NCBI RefSeq assembly: GCF_014646295.1 | Contig: NZ_BMNE01000002.1 | Span: forward strand, 869,440 to 933,439 | Direction: 5' to 3' | From: Nocardia rhizosphaerihabitans | Lineage (GTDB): Bacteria; Actinomycetota; Actinomycetes; Mycobacteriales; Mycobacteriaceae | DNA: 64,000 bases | In this document: positions 7,836 to 16,484 of the stretch, one piece after another | Layout: each line of letters opens with the position of its first letter | Position numbering within the stretch: the first letter of the stretch is position 1 | Position numbers and translations under genes: made by a program | Notes under the pieces: generated by a model | What the model was told of the DNA's origin: nothing | Databases searched by the model: none | What the model saw: only the letters and a program-made list of their open reading frames with translations

Positions 7836-9883
7836 GTCAGCGGCGCGGTGTGCCACCACTCGAGCATCTGCGCCTCGTCGGCGATGAACCCGCGGCTGTA
7901 CATGAGCATGGCCGCGCGGTCCGGGTCGGCGTCGAATCGGGTGACCATGCGCGGTGACTTCGGCTGGCTGTCGTGCAGAACGAAGTTCGTGTAGGCGTGA
8001 CCGGTGTGCGTCGTGGCCCGGACATCGTGGGCGGGCAGCGCGTCGACGGCCTGCTGTGCCTGGTCGGCGGAGGGGTAGAGGAAGAACTCGTAGATCGCCT
8101 TGTTGCCGCCGCCGAAGCAGTGCCACATGACCACCCAGTCGCCCATGTCGGCGTCGGTGGTGTCGCGGCTCGCGGTGGCCCGGTCGTAGGCGAAGCAGCC
8201 CGCATTGCCCAGGCCCGTGCCCGCGTGGACCAGGTTGCTCGCGGAGGTGTGCGGCAGCATGCGCGGGAACTGATCGCTGAGCTGCGCGGCGTTCGCCCCG
8301 ATGACCTTGCGATCGCTGGTCGTCGGCGAGGCGCTCGACGTCGTGCGCTGGGCGACGGAAGTGGCTGTGCGCGACGCCGACTCGGTCGTGGTCGGCGCGC
8401 CCGACGAGGTGGTGTCGCCGGGACCGGTCAGCTGACCCACGACCAACCAGGCAACCAGCCCGAGCAGGATGATGAAGGCGGCCCAGCTTACCGGTGACGC
8501 CTGCCAACGAGAGTTCCGCTTCGGACCGAGATAGTCCTCGGCGACCTTCGATCGCTCGCCCTCGCCACGCGGCGCCGAAGCATCACGCGGTCGCTCGGCC
8601 AGCGCATTCGGCGCGGAACGATTCGGCGAGAAACCGCCCTGCCAAGACCCGTGCTGTACCCCGGCACCCGGCCACGAGGGCTGTTGTGCGCCTCCCGGCC
8701 ACGCCGCCTGCTGGACGCCTGGCGACGAAGACTGCTGGAAACCGGGCGATGACGGCTGCGGCGCGCCTGGCCACGACGCCTGCGGTATGCCGGGCGATGA
8801 TGGCTGTTGCATGCCAGGTGACGAAGGCTGTTGCACGCCTGGCCACGACGCCTGCGGCATCCCGGGTGATGACGGCTGCTGCGGGTTCTGCCACGACGGA
8901 GTGCCGGCGGCGGGCCACGCGTTTGGCCCGGATGCCGCATCCGAGCCGGTGAACGGGGTCATCCCGGCGACCGGGTAGCCCGGCGCTGGTGTGTAGGGCG
9001 AGTTCGGCGGATACGTTCTGGTCTGGGCTGACGCCGGGAACCGTTGTCCTGCCGTCGGATCGGCCAATGCCTGCCCCGCGGCTGCGGCGAATTCGGCGCA
9101 CGAGGCGAACCGCTCGTCCGGCCGCTTGGCCATGCCTCGGGCCAGCACCGCGTCGAGCGCGGGCGGGAGGTCCGACCGCAGGGTGCTCGCGGGTGGGGGT
9201 GGCTGCTGGAGATGGCCCTGGATCACCGCGACCGGGTTGCCCGCCTCGAACGGGGTGGTCCCGGTGAGCAGGCGGAACAGGGTGCAGGCCAGGGAGTACT
9301 GGTCGGCGCGGCCGTCGAGCGCGATTCCGGACAGCTGTTCCGGGGAGGCGAAAGCGAGGGTGGCGGTGAAGGTTCCGGTTTGGGTGAGCTTGGCCGCGTT
9401 GTCGTCGTGCAGGCGGGCGATGCCGAAGTCGGTGAGGTAGACGCGCTCGCCGCCGTCGACCGGCTCGAGCAGGATGTTCGCCGGCTTCACATCGCGGTGC
9501 AGCACGCCCCTGCTGTGCGCGAAGTCCAGTGCCGCCGCGGTCTCGGCGACGATGCGCACCGCCCGCGCCGGGTCGACGGGGGCCGACAGCGAGGCCGCGT
9601 CGGCGCCGTCGATGTAGCGCATCGAGATCCACAGCTGGTCGTCCTCGACGCCGCGGTCGTACACGGTGACGATGTTCGGATGCTCGAGCTGCGCGACCAG
9701 GTCGGCCTCGCGTTCGAACCTGGCCCTGATCTCGGTGTCGAAGAACAGTTCCCGGTTCAGCAGCTTCATCGCGGTGCGCCGGGGCAGCCGCGGATGACGC
9801 GCCAGATACACCGAGCCCATGCCGCCGCGGCCGAGCAGCCGCTCGATGGTGTACCCGGCGAAAACGCCGCCCTCGTCGATCAT
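7832..9883 (-). CDS. Transmembrane serine/threonine protein kinase with extracellular domain (kinase 1)
   Basis: 683 residues. The kinase domain spans 1-275: glycine loop GRGGMGSVY (18-26), ATP lysine K40, HRD 129-131, DFG 152-154, SPE in FASPEQLSG. A low-complexity linker (280-460) contains about ten PSSPG/SWPG-type repeats. One transmembrane helix (about 467-486) leads to an extracellular Thr/Ser-rich stalk and a C-terminal domain with two cysteines (NAGCFAY and MWHCFGGG), resembling the one in the neighbouring kinase. It is a PknB-type Hanks kinase that would sense an extracellular cue and phosphorylate intracellular targets. It starts 4 bases after the stop of kinase 2, so both are in one operon. 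Its TAA stop overlaps the convergent GNAT stop. Confidence 0.92.
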   Translation of the reverse strand: MIDEGGVFAGYTIERLLGRGGMGSVYLARHPRLPRRTAMKLLNRELFFDTEIRARFEREADLVAQLEHPNIVTVYDRGVEDDQLWISMRYIDGADAASLSAPVDPARAVRIVAETAAALDFAHSRGVLHRDVKPANILLEPVDGGERVYLTDFGIARLHDDNAAKLTQTGTFTATLAFASPEQLSGIALDGRADQYSLACTLFRLLTGTTPFEAGNPVAVIQGHLQQPPPPASTLRSDLPPALDAVLARGMAKRPDERFASCAEFAAAAGQALADPTAGQRFPASAQTRTYPPNSPYTPAPGYPVAGMTPFTGSDAASGPNAWPAAGTPSWQNPQQPSSPGMPQASWPGVQQPSSPGMQQPSSPGIPQASWPGAPQPSSPGFQQSSSPGVQQAAWPGGAQQPSWPGAGVQHGSWQGGFSPNRSAPNALAERPRDASAPRGEGERSKVAEDYLGPKRNSRWQASPVSWAAFIILLGLVAWLVVGQLTGPGDTTSSGAPTTTESASRTATSVAQRTTSSASPTTSDRKVIGANAAQLSDQFPRMLPHTSASNLVHAGTGLGNAGCFAYDRATASRDTTDADMGDWVVMWHCFGGGNKAIYEFFLYPSADQAQQAVDALPAHDVRATTHTGHAYTNFVLHDSQPKSPRMVTRFDADPDRAAMLMYSRGFIADEAQMLEWWHTAPLT
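8648..8887 (-). repeat. Tandem repeat coding the kinase 1 linker
   Basis: Residues 333-412 of kinase 1 are made of units such as QQPSSPGM, PQASWPGV, PQPSSPGF and QQAAWPGG. At DNA level they are imperfect 24-30 base repeats visible as recurring GCCTGG and GGCGATGA blocks. Such arrays expand and contract easily and may vary between strains. Confidence 0.7.
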
Positions 9884-9887
9884 TCGC

Positions 9888-11705
9888 TCAGTTCAGCGGT
9901 GCCGAGCGCCACCAGCGCAGCACCTCGTCGGCCGTGCCGTAGGCGTCGGTGAACATCAGGAACTGCGCGCGGTCGGGGTCGCCGGTGAACTGGGTGATGA
10001 TCTTGTTCCCGTTGTCGGTGTACTTGTAGTTGGTGTACTGCTTGCCGCCGTTGGTGTCGACCGACTTGGTGTTGGCGGGCAGCCCGTCGATCACGGCCTG
10101 CACGTCGGCCGCCGAGTTGTAGACGTAGAACCGGTAGAACGGATCGTCGCCGCCGCTACCGCCACCGTCGTAGCAGCGCCACTGCCAGACCCACGCGCCG
10201 AAGTCGGGGTCGCCGTCGTTGGGCGAGGGGGTGTAGCCGGTGTCGGTCTCCCAGCAGGACGCCCCGTTGTAGCCGGTGTCGCCGTCGGTGTTGGCGGGCA
10301 CCATCCGGCCGAACTCGGCGCTGATGGCGTCGGCGTCCGGGGTGACGTGCTTGCCCGCCGCGACCGAGGTCGTCGTGGTGGTGGAGCCGCCGGAATCGTC
10401 GTCGCTGACCGCGACCCCGATGCCGATCAGCAACGCGAGCACCACGACGACGGCGACGACGATGCCGACGATCAGGCCGGTGTTCGACTTCGACGGCGGT
10501 CGCGGCCCCTGCGGGTACTGGCCGAAACCCCCGCCCGTCGGCGGACGCGGCGGAGCGGGCGGCGTCGGATATTGCGGCCGGGACTGCTGGGCGTACGGGT
10601 TGTGCGTGGCCGCACCGCCGGTCAGCGGCGACGCCTGATTGGCCATCGGGCCGCCGGTCATCGGGCCAACGGTGCCCATCGGTCCGCCGGTCATCGCACC
10701 TTGCGTCGCGGTACCCATCGGCCCACCGGTCATCGGCCCTTGCGCGGCAAGGGGATACGGCGACCCGGTCTGCGGAATCGCGCCGCCGGTGGTCGGACGA
10801 GGACCACCCGTGACCGGGATCGCCCCGCCCGTGGTCGGACGCTGGCCGACGATCGGCATGGCCGGCGCACTCGGGTTGTTCAGCGCGGCGATCGCGGCAT
10901 TCGCGAAATCCGAGCAGGAGTCGAACCGGTCGTCCGGCCGCTTCGCCATGGCCTTGGCCAGCACCGCGTCGAGGGCATAGGAAAGGCCGGGGCGCACGCT
11001 GCTCAGCGGCGGCGGCGGTTGCTGCAGATGTCCCTGGATGACCGCGGCGGGATTGGTCGCCGTGAACGGCCCCGACCCGGTGAACAGCCAGAACAGGGTG
11101 CAGGCCAGCGAGTACTGATCCGAGCGGTGATCCAGGGAAGCGCCGGTGAGCTGCTCGGGGGAGGCGTAGGCCAGGGTCGCGGTGAACGTGCCGGTCTGGG
11201 TGAGATGGCCGGTGTCGTCGCGCAATCGGGCGATGCCGAAGTCGGTGAGGTAGACCCGTTCGCCGCGGCCGGCGCCGGAACGCGCGAGCAGGATGTTGGC
11301 CGGCTTCACATCGCGGTGCAGCACACCCATGCCGTGCGCGTAGTCGAGCGCGTCGGCGGTCTCCTTCACGATCTGCAGCGCGCGGGCGGGCGGCAGCGTC
11401 TGCGGGTCCACCGACGCGGCGTCGATACCGTCGATGAACTGCATGGAGATCCACAGCTGTTCGTCGTCGAGACCGCGGTCGTAGACGGTGACGATGTTCG
11501 GGTGATCCAGGCGCGAGACCAGATCCGCCTCCCGTTCGAACCGCGCCCGCACCTCCTGATCGAAGAACATCTCGCGATTGAGCAACTTCAGCGCAGTCAT
11601 GCGCGGTAGGCGAGGGTGCTTGGCGAGGTAGACCGAACCCATGCCACCGCGGCCGAGTTGCCGTTCGATGACGTAGCCGGCGAAGACATCTCCGTTGGCC
11701 AGCAT
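9888..11705 (-). CDS. Transmembrane serine/threonine protein kinase with extracellular domain (kinase 2)
   Basis: 605 residues. The kinase domain (1-278) has GRGGMGSVY, K40, HRD 130-132, DFG 155-157 and YASPEQLTG. Residues 288-364 form a Gly/Thr/Pro-rich repeat linker (PTTGGAIP, GPMTGGPMG units), followed by a proline-rich stretch and one transmembrane helix (about 409-433). The extracellular part has a Thr-rich stalk and a domain with paired cysteines (GASCWETD, QWRCYDGG) and a C-terminal LRWWRSAPLN that parallels LEWWHTAPLT of kinase 1, so the sensor domains are homologous. GGAG precedes the ATG. It is the first gene of a two-kinase operon with kinase 1. Confidence 0.92.
   Translation of the reverse strand: MLANGDVFAGYVIERQLGRGGMGSVYLAKHPRLPRMTALKLLNREMFFDQEVRARFEREADLVSRLDHPNIVTVYDRGLDDEQLWISMQFIDGIDAASVDPQTLPPARALQIVKETADALDYAHGMGVLHRDVKPANILLARSGAGRGERVYLTDFGIARLRDDTGHLTQTGTFTATLAYASPEQLTGASLDHRSDQYSLACTLFWLFTGSGPFTATNPAAVIQGHLQQPPPPLSSVRPGLSYALDAVLAKAMAKRPDDRFDSCSDFANAAIAALNNPSAPAMPIVGQRPTTGGAIPVTGGPRPTTGGAIPQTGSPYPLAAQGPMTGGPMGTATQGAMTGGPMGTVGPMTGGPMANQASPLTGGAATHNPYAQQSRPQYPTPPAPPRPPTGGGFGQYPQGPRPPSKSNTGLIVGIVVAVVVVLALLIGIGVAVSDDDSGGSTTTTTSVAAGKHVTPDADAISAEFGRMVPANTDGDTGYNGASCWETDTGYTPSPNDGDPDFGAWVWQWRCYDGGGSGGDDPFYRFYVYNSAADVQAVIDGLPANTKSVDTNGGKQYTNYKYTDNGNKIITQFTGDPDRAQFLMFTDAYGTADEVLRWWRSAPLN
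10614..10844 (-). repeat. Gly/Thr/Pro repeat in the kinase 2 linker
   Basis: Residues 288-364 of kinase 2 repeat the motifs PTTGGAIP and GPMTGGPMG several times, with matching repetition in the DNA (GGTCATCGG and CCGCCGGTC blocks). It joins the kinase domain to the membrane helix. Confidence 0.65.
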
Positions 11706-11865
11706 GTCTGCTCCACTTCCCGCCGTGCGCCGGGACCCACCAGCGCACGCGCGTACAGCAAGAAAGCCGCGGCCGGGTGGCCCGCCACGGGAAAATCAAC
11801 GAAACCTTAGCAGCAGCCGACCGGGCGGATGGTTGCTCGTATAGCGACCGTCCAGCCCGCGCCGA

Positions 11866-13020
11866 TCACGGTGGCCGCCTCGGCTGCGGCGGCACGATAT
11901 AGCCGGGATGGTTACGGCCGCCGGGGAAGTCGATGGTGCCCGGCCGCTGCGTCCCTCGTCGCGGCGGGACCCCGCTCGTCGGCGGCCGCGGTACGTGCTG
12001 ATGCGGTTGGGCCGGGGTGGTCGGCGGCGCCTGCTGATGCGGCTGCGGCGGCGTGGCCGGTCGCGCCTGCGGATACGGCTGTGGCGGCGTGGCCGGTCGC
12101 GAATAGTGCTGCTGCGGATACGGTTCGCGCGCTCGCAGCACGACGCCGGTCGCCGTCGTCTGCTGGTGGTGATGCCACGGGCCGGGGACCGCGAACAGCG
12201 CGGCCTTGGCGGCCTGGGCGAATTCCGTGCAGCTGGCGTACCGCGCCTCCGGCTGCTTGGCGGTGGCCCTGGCCAGCACGGTCTCCAGGGTCGGCGGCAG
12301 ATCGGGACGCAGGCTGCGCAGCGGCGGCACCGGCTTGCTCAGGTGCGCCTGGATCACCGCGGCCGGGTTGGGGCCGGGGAACGGCACCGAGCCGGTGAGC
12401 ATCCAGAACAGGGTGCAGGCCAGCGAGTACTGGTCGGCGCGGTGATCGAGCGGAGCGCCCGTGATGTGTTCGGGGGCGGCGTAGGCCAGGGTGGCGGTGA
12501 TCGTGCCCGCCGAGGACAGCGTCGTCTCGCTGTCGCGCACGGCCGCGATCCCGAAGTCGGTGAGCACCACCCGTTCCGGGCGCCCGATCGGCGGCTTCGC
12601 GAGCAGGATGTTGGCCGGTTTCACGTCGCGGTGCAGGACACCGCCCGCGTGCGCGAAATCCAGCGCGGTCGCGGTCTCGGCGACGATCTGCACCGCCCGG
12701 TCCGGGGTGAGCACGTTGACATCGGCCGTCGCGACATCGGTGCCCGCCACGAACTGCATGGAGATCCACAGCTGATCGTCGTCGTTGCCGCGGTCGTAGA
12801 CGTTGACGATGTTGGGATGCTCGAGCTGGGCGACCAGGTCGGCCTCGCGCTCGAACCGGCGGCGGCTCTCGTCGTCGGCGGACAGCTCGCGGTTGAGCAG
12901 CTTCAGCGCGGTGAGCCGGGGCAACCGCGGATGCCGGGCCAGATAGACCACGCCCATCCCGCCGTAACCGAGCACGCGCCGGATCGTGTACCCGGCGAAC
13001 ACGTCGCCTTTGCGCAACAC
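11866..13020 (-). CDS. Soluble serine/threonine protein kinase (kinase 3)
   Basis: 384 residues, close paralog of the two kinases downstream but without transmembrane helix or sensor domain. The kinase core (1-275) has GYGGMGVVY (18-26; a tyrosine replaces the first conserved middle position), K40, HRD 130-132, DFG 155-157 and YAAPEHITG, where His replaces Gln of SPEQ. The remaining ~105 residues are Pro/Gln/His-rich (PATPPQPYPQA, TPAQPHQHVP) and end in a basic RHPGYIVPP stretch. The GTG at 13020 is preceded by a GGAGGGGG RBS and a TAGAAT -10 box further upstream. It is transcribed separately from the two-kinase operon (160-base gap). The proline-rich tail may recruit partners. Confidence 0.88.
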   Translation of the reverse strand: MLRKGDVFAGYTIRRVLGYGGMGVVYLARHPRLPRLTALKLLNRELSADDESRRRFEREADLVAQLEHPNIVNVYDRGNDDDQLWISMQFVAGTDVATADVNVLTPDRAVQIVAETATALDFAHAGGVLHRDVKPANILLAKPPIGRPERVVLTDFGIAAVRDSETTLSSAGTITATLAYAAPEHITGAPLDHRADQYSLACTLFWMLTGSVPFPGPNPAAVIQAHLSKPVPPLRSLRPDLPPTLETVLARATAKQPEARYASCTEFAQAAKAALFAVPGPWHHHQQTTATGVVLRAREPYPQQHYSRPATPPQPYPQARPATPPQPHQQAPPTTPAQPHQHVPRPPTSGVPPRRGTQRPGTIDFPGGRNHPGYIVPPQPRRPP

Positions 13021-13125
13021 CGCGAAGTCACCCCCTCCAGGGCAGAAGCACCCGTCCGAATTCTACCGATGTATCTCCTGATGCCCGCCCAGTGCAACAT
13101 CGCCGATCATGTCGGTGCCGCGGAT

Positions 13126-13131
13126 TAGGGT
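13126..13131 (+). promoter_or_regulatory. -10 box for leaderless nfo
   Basis: TAGGGT ends 6 bases before the ATG of the endonuclease IV gene, with no Shine-Dalgarno sequence in between. Confidence 0.5.
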
Positions 13132-13137
13132 GACATC

Positions 13138-13908
13138 ATGCGCATTGGAGCACACGTTCGCGACGAGAGCGATCCGATCGGCTTCGGTGAGAAGCTCGAC
13201 GCCGAGGTCATCCAGATGTTCGTGGTCGATCCGCAGAGCTGGGACAAACCGCAGCCGCATCCCAAGGCCGCCGAAATCCTGGCCAGCCCGATCGACGTCG
13301 TCGTGCACTCGTCCTATCAGATCAATGTGGCCAGCCTGAACAACCGGCTGCGGATGCCCTCGCGCAACGCGGTGGCCCAGCAGGCGAAGGCGGCCGCCGA
13401 GCTCGGCGCGTTCGGCCTGGTCGTGCACGGCGGGCACGTGCGCTCCGACGCCGAGCTCGACACCGGAATCGACAACTGGCGCAAGCTGTTCGAACGTCAG
13501 CAGGACAAGGGTGGATTCGCGGTGCCGATCCTGATCGAGAACACCGCGGGCGGCAATCACGCGATGGCCAGGCACTTCGATTCGATCGCCCGGCTCTGGG
13601 ACGCGGTCGGCGACTACGGCGCGGGCTTCTGCCTCGACACCTGCCACGCCTGGGCGGGCGGTGAGGACCTGGTCGGCGTCGTCGAGCGGATCAAGGCCAT
13701 CACCGGCCGGATCGACCTGGTGCACCTGAACTCCTCGCGCGACGAATTCGATTCCGGCGCCGACCGGCACGCCAATTTCGCCGACGGCACCATCGATCCG
13801 CAGCTGCTGGCCGAGGTCTGCCGGACGGCCGGGGCGCCGGTCATTCTGGAGACGCCCGCCGATGGTGTCGCCGAAGACCTCGCCTACCTGCGGGAGAACC
13901 TCGGCTGA
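13138..13908 (+). CDS. nfo: Deoxyribonuclease IV (AP endonuclease, Nfo/End)
   Basis: 256 residues of the endonuclease IV TIM-barrel family. It cleaves 5' of abasic sites and some oxidised bases in base-excision repair, using three zinc ions. Visible signatures: N-terminal RIGAHV, HSSYQINVASLNN, the metal-binding LVVHGGHV, LIENTAGG, FCLDTCHAWAGG with two ligands, and DLVHLNSSRDEFDSGADRHANFADG near the C-terminus. Length agrees with the mycobacterial End protein (about 250). It stands alone, divergent from kinase 3 and apparently leaderless. Cytosolic. Confidence 0.92.
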   Translation: MRIGAHVRDESDPIGFGEKLDAEVIQMFVVDPQSWDKPQPHPKAAEILASPIDVVVHSSYQINVASLNNRLRMPSRNAVAQQAKAAAELGAFGLVVHGGHVRSDAELDTGIDNWRKLFERQQDKGGFAVPILIENTAGGNHAMARHFDSIARLWDAVGDYGAGFCLDTCHAWAGGEDLVGVVERIKAITGRIDLVHLNSSRDEFDSGADRHANFADGTIDPQLLAEVCRTAGAPVILETPADGVAEDLAYLRENLG

Positions 13909-13963
13909 GCGTTCCGATCACCCGGAGGGAAAACCTGTCAGTCGAACGGGATTCGCGGTGTGC

Positions 13964-13977
13964 TTGATGCATATCAA
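13964..13977. promoter_or_regulatory. Small palindrome upstream of the dioxygenase gene
   Basis: TTGAT-GCAT-ATCAA, centred about 35 bases before the ATG at 14007. It may be an operator for a sulfur- or TetR-type regulator. An AGAGGTGAT Shine-Dalgarno sequence follows, so this gene has a leader. Confidence 0.3.
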
Positions 13978-14006
13978 CCGATCCACAACGACAGAGGTGA
14001 TCCCCC

Positions 14007-14939
14007 ATGACGGTCGACCACGCCACCCCCGCCACCGTGACGGTGACCAAGCTCGGCGCCCACATCGGCGCCCAGGTCGACGGTGTTCGTCTCGGTGGTG
14101 CCCTCGACGCGGCGACCGTCGCGACGATTCGTCGTGCGCTGAACGAGCACAAGGTCATCTTCTTCCGCGGCCAGCAGCACCTGACCGAGGACGGCCAGCA
14201 CGAGTTCGCCCAGCTGCTCGGCAGCCCGACCACCCCGCACCCGACGGTGAAGTCGCAGGGCATCAAGAGCCTGGCCATCGATTCCGAGAACGGCCGCGCC
14301 AACTCCTGGCACACCGATGTCACCTTCGTCGACCGCATCCCGAAGGCGTCGATCCTGCGCGCCGAGTACCTGCCGACCTACGGCGGCTCGACCACCTGGG
14401 CCTCCACCGTCGCCGCCTACAACTCGCTGCCCGAGCCGCTCAAGGCGCTGGCCGAGAACCTGCGCGCGGTGCACACCAACGTCTACGACTACGCCGCCCG
14501 CAATGTCGAGCCGCTGCGCCCGAAGTCCGAGGAGTATCGCGCGGAGTTCCAGTCGACCTATTACGAGACCGAGCACCCGGTGGTGCGCGTGCACCCGGAG
14601 ACCGGTGAGCGCGCGCTGCTGCTCGGCCACTTCGTGAAGAACTTCGTCGGCCTGTCCACCAGCGAGTCGCAGGCGCTGTTCCGCCTGTTCCAGGACCGCG
14701 TCACCCGCCTGGAGAACACCACCCGCTGGACCTGGTCCGACGGCGACGTCGCCATCTGGGACAACCGCGCCACCCAGCACTACGCCATCGACGACTACGA
14801 CGACCAGCCCCGCCGCCTGACCCGCATCACCCTCGCAGGCGACATCCCGATCGGCGTCGACGGCAAGTCGAGCACCGTCATCGAGGGCAACGCCGAGCAC
14901 TACTCCGTCATCGAGGAGCCGCAACGCCTGGCCAGCTGA
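14007..14939 (+). CDS. TauD/TfdA-family Fe(II)/2-oxoglutarate dioxygenase
   Basis: 310 residues. The iron-binding facial triad is visible as SWHTDVTFV (His and Asp) and a distal His in [12 protein letters not shown]; the 2-oxoglutarate-binding arginine is in [10 protein letters not shown]. The overall sequence resembles the actinobacterial alkylsulfatase/taurine dioxygenase branch, to which M. tuberculosis Rv3406 belongs, so release of sulfite or sulfate from organosulfur compounds is likely. Exact substrate cannot be read from sequence. A very good Shine-Dalgarno sequence (AGAGGTGAT) sits six bases before the ATG. Monocistronic. Confidence 0.88.
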   Translation: MTVDHATPATVTVTKLGAHIGAQVDGVRLGGALDAATVATIRRALNEHKVIFFRGQQHLTEDGQHEFAQLLGSPTTPHPTVKSQGIKSLAIDSENGRANSWHTDVTFVDRIPKASILRAEYLPTYGGSTTWASTVAAYNSLPEPLKALAENLRAVHTNVYDYAARNVEPLRPKSEEYRAEFQSTYYETEHPVVRVHPETGERALLLGHFVKNFVGLSTSESQALFRLFQDRVTRLENTTRWTWSDGDVAIWDNRATQHYAIDDYDDQPRRLTRITLAGDIPIGVDGKSSTVIEGNAEHYSVIEEPQRLAS

Positions 14940-15084
14940 GATCCGAACTGGCAACCAACTGACCAGGGGAAGGACATGGGTAACTCCCCAACCACCTCCC
15001 ACCTGCCGGACACCCGAGGTGAGACCGACAGCCAACGGTCGAGTTGCCGGACGGCACGCCGAAGTCGCGGAGAGGCGGGTGGGC

Positions 15085-15090
15085 TAGAGT
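15085..15090 (+). promoter_or_regulatory. -10 box for leaderless CoA-transferase operon
   Basis: TAGAGT ends 6 bases before the GTG at 15097; no RBS lies between. It probably drives the three-gene CoA-transferase/mini-gene/lyase operon. Confidence 0.5.
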
Positions 15091-15096
15091 CGCGGG

Positions 15097-16317
15097 GTGG
15101 CGGACAAGTGTATTCGGCCGTTGGACGGAGTGCGTGTCCTGGAACTCGGCAACTATGTTGCCGCTCCCACTGCCGGACGTATTCTGGGCGACTTCGGCGC
15201 CGAGGTGATCAAGGTGGAACGCCCCGGAACGGGCGACGAGTTACGGAACTGGCGGCTCTACGGCGGCGACACCTCCATGCTGTATCGCACCGTGAACCGC
15301 AACAAGAAGTCGATCGTGCTCGACCTGCGCACCGAGGCGGGTCGCGCGGTGGTGCTCGATCTGCTGCGGCACTGCGACGTGCTGCTGGAGAACTTCCGGC
15401 CCGGCATGCTGGAGAAATGGGGCCTTGGTCCCGAGGTGCTCGAGGAGGTGAACCCGAAGCTGGTCATCACCCGCATCTCCGCCTACGGCCAGACCGGCCC
15501 GATGGCCGCGCGCCCCGGTTTCGCCGCGGTCGCCGAGGCCGTGGGCGGTCTGCGTGAGCTCGTCGGCGATCCGGATCGCCCGCCGGTGCGGGTCGGGGTG
15601 TCGATCGGTGACTCGATCGCGGGCATCTACGCCGCGTTCGGCACCGTGATGGCGCTGTTCCAGCGCGAGCGCGTGTCCGGTCAGGTGCCGCAGATGGAGC
15701 GGATCATCGATGTCGCGCTCAACGAGTCGATCCTGTCGGTGATGGAATCGCTGGTCCCCGACCACCTCGCCTACGGCATCAACCGGGAGCGGGTCGGCGG
15801 CCGGATGGAGGGCATCGCGCCCAGCAACGCCTACCCGACCAGCGACGGCTACAGCATCATCATCGGCGGCAACGGCGATGCCATCTTCCAGCGCTACATG
15901 CAGGTCATCGGCCGCCCCGACCTGGCGGCCGACCCGGAGCTCGCCGACAACGCGGGCCGCTGGCGCAACCGGGAACGCCTGGACGCCTCGATCGCCGAAT
16001 GGTCGATCCTGCGCACCCGCGACGAGGCGCTGAAAATCCTCGACGACGCCGCCATCCCCTGTGGCCCGATCTACACCGCCGCCGACATCGTGGCCGACGA
16101 GCAGTACCGCGCACGCAATATGATCCAGTCGTTCCCCGTCGACGTGGGCGAGCCGGAACCCAAGCAGGTGGGGTTCCCCGGCATCGTCCCGGTGATCGGG
16201 GGACAGTCGCTGCCGATCCGCAACGTCGGCCCCGACCTCGGCGAGCACACCAGAGAAGTGCTCGGCGGGCTGCTCGGGATGAGCGAAGATCAGATCGACG
16301 CGCTGGAGGCATCGTGA
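15097..16317 (+). CDS. CaiB/BaiF (family III) CoA-transferase
   Basis: 406 residues. Features of formyl-CoA/carnitine-type transferases are present: DGVRVLELGNYVAAPTAGRILGDFGAEVIKVE at the N-terminus, NKKSIVLDLRTEAGR, and VSIGDSIAGIYAAFG where D172 aligns with the catalytic aspartate of formyl-CoA transferase. It transfers CoA between carboxylic acids through an acyl-enzyme anhydride. The operon continues through a 56-codon mini-gene into an HMG-CoA lyase. This context suggests activation of a hydroxymethylglutarate-like acid, as with the human succinate-hydroxymethylglutarate CoA-transferase; this is inference. GTG start, leaderless. Confidence 0.87.
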   Translation: MADKCIRPLDGVRVLELGNYVAAPTAGRILGDFGAEVIKVERPGTGDELRNWRLYGGDTSMLYRTVNRNKKSIVLDLRTEAGRAVVLDLLRHCDVLLENFRPGMLEKWGLGPEVLEEVNPKLVITRISAYGQTGPMAARPGFAAVAEAVGGLRELVGDPDRPPVRVGVSIGDSIAGIYAAFGTVMALFQRERVSGQVPQMERIIDVALNESILSVMESLVPDHLAYGINRERVGGRMEGIAPSNAYPTSDGYSIIIGGNGDAIFQRYMQVIGRPDLAADPELADNAGRWRNRERLDASIAEWSILRTRDEALKILDDAAIPCGPIYTAADIVADEQYRARNMIQSFPVDVGEPEPKQVGFPGIVPVIGGQSLPIRNVGPDLGEHTREVLGGLLGMSEDQIDALEAS

Positions 16318-16484
16318 GCAGGCGAGTACACGGCAGACGCCGCCCACCGGTGCGCAGCAAGTGGGAACAGCGCGGACCGGGCCATGTGCGCCCGACCGTG
16401 CACCCGACGCCGGCCAGCGTCGGTGACAAACCGTGCGGCGGCGTGATGTGCGTGCCCGCCCAGGAACCGGACCAGCGGCGATGA
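16314..16484 (+). CDS. Translationally coupled 56-residue mini-protein, function unknown
   Basis: GTG at 16314 overlaps the CoA-transferase TGA (GTGA), and its own TGA overlaps the ATG of the HMG-CoA lyase (ATGA, 16481-16484). Third codon positions are about 80% G/C, as in neighbouring genes, and the reading frame fills the whole gap between the two enzymes. The protein starts MSRRVHGRRRPPVRSKWEQR, is strongly basic in its first half, and carries a C-x4-C pair (C41, C46) in KPCGGVMCVPAQ near the C-terminus. It could be a small metal- or subunit-binding protein, or mainly a device for coupling translation. No family is recognised. Confidence 0.6.
   Translation: MSRRVHGRRRPPVRSKWEQRGPGHVRPTVHPTPASVGDKPCGGVMCVPAQEPDQRR

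Noticed and set aside
8648..8887. Repeat array considered as a CRISPR
   Set aside because: The units are in frame, code for PSSPG/SWPG repeats in the kinase 1 linker and have no regular spacers or cas genes.
9819..11609. 596-residue plus-strand frame opposite kinase 2
   Set aside because: Antisense of the kinase; the Arg/Gly/His repeats mirror the linker repeat on the other strand.
14976..15557. 193-residue plus-strand frame starting after an AGGGGAAGG sequence
   Set aside because: It has a tempting RBS and ATG (MGNSPTTS), but from 15097 on it overlaps the CoA-transferase in another frame and becomes Arg/Gly-rich. The start may be a vestige; no gene is called.
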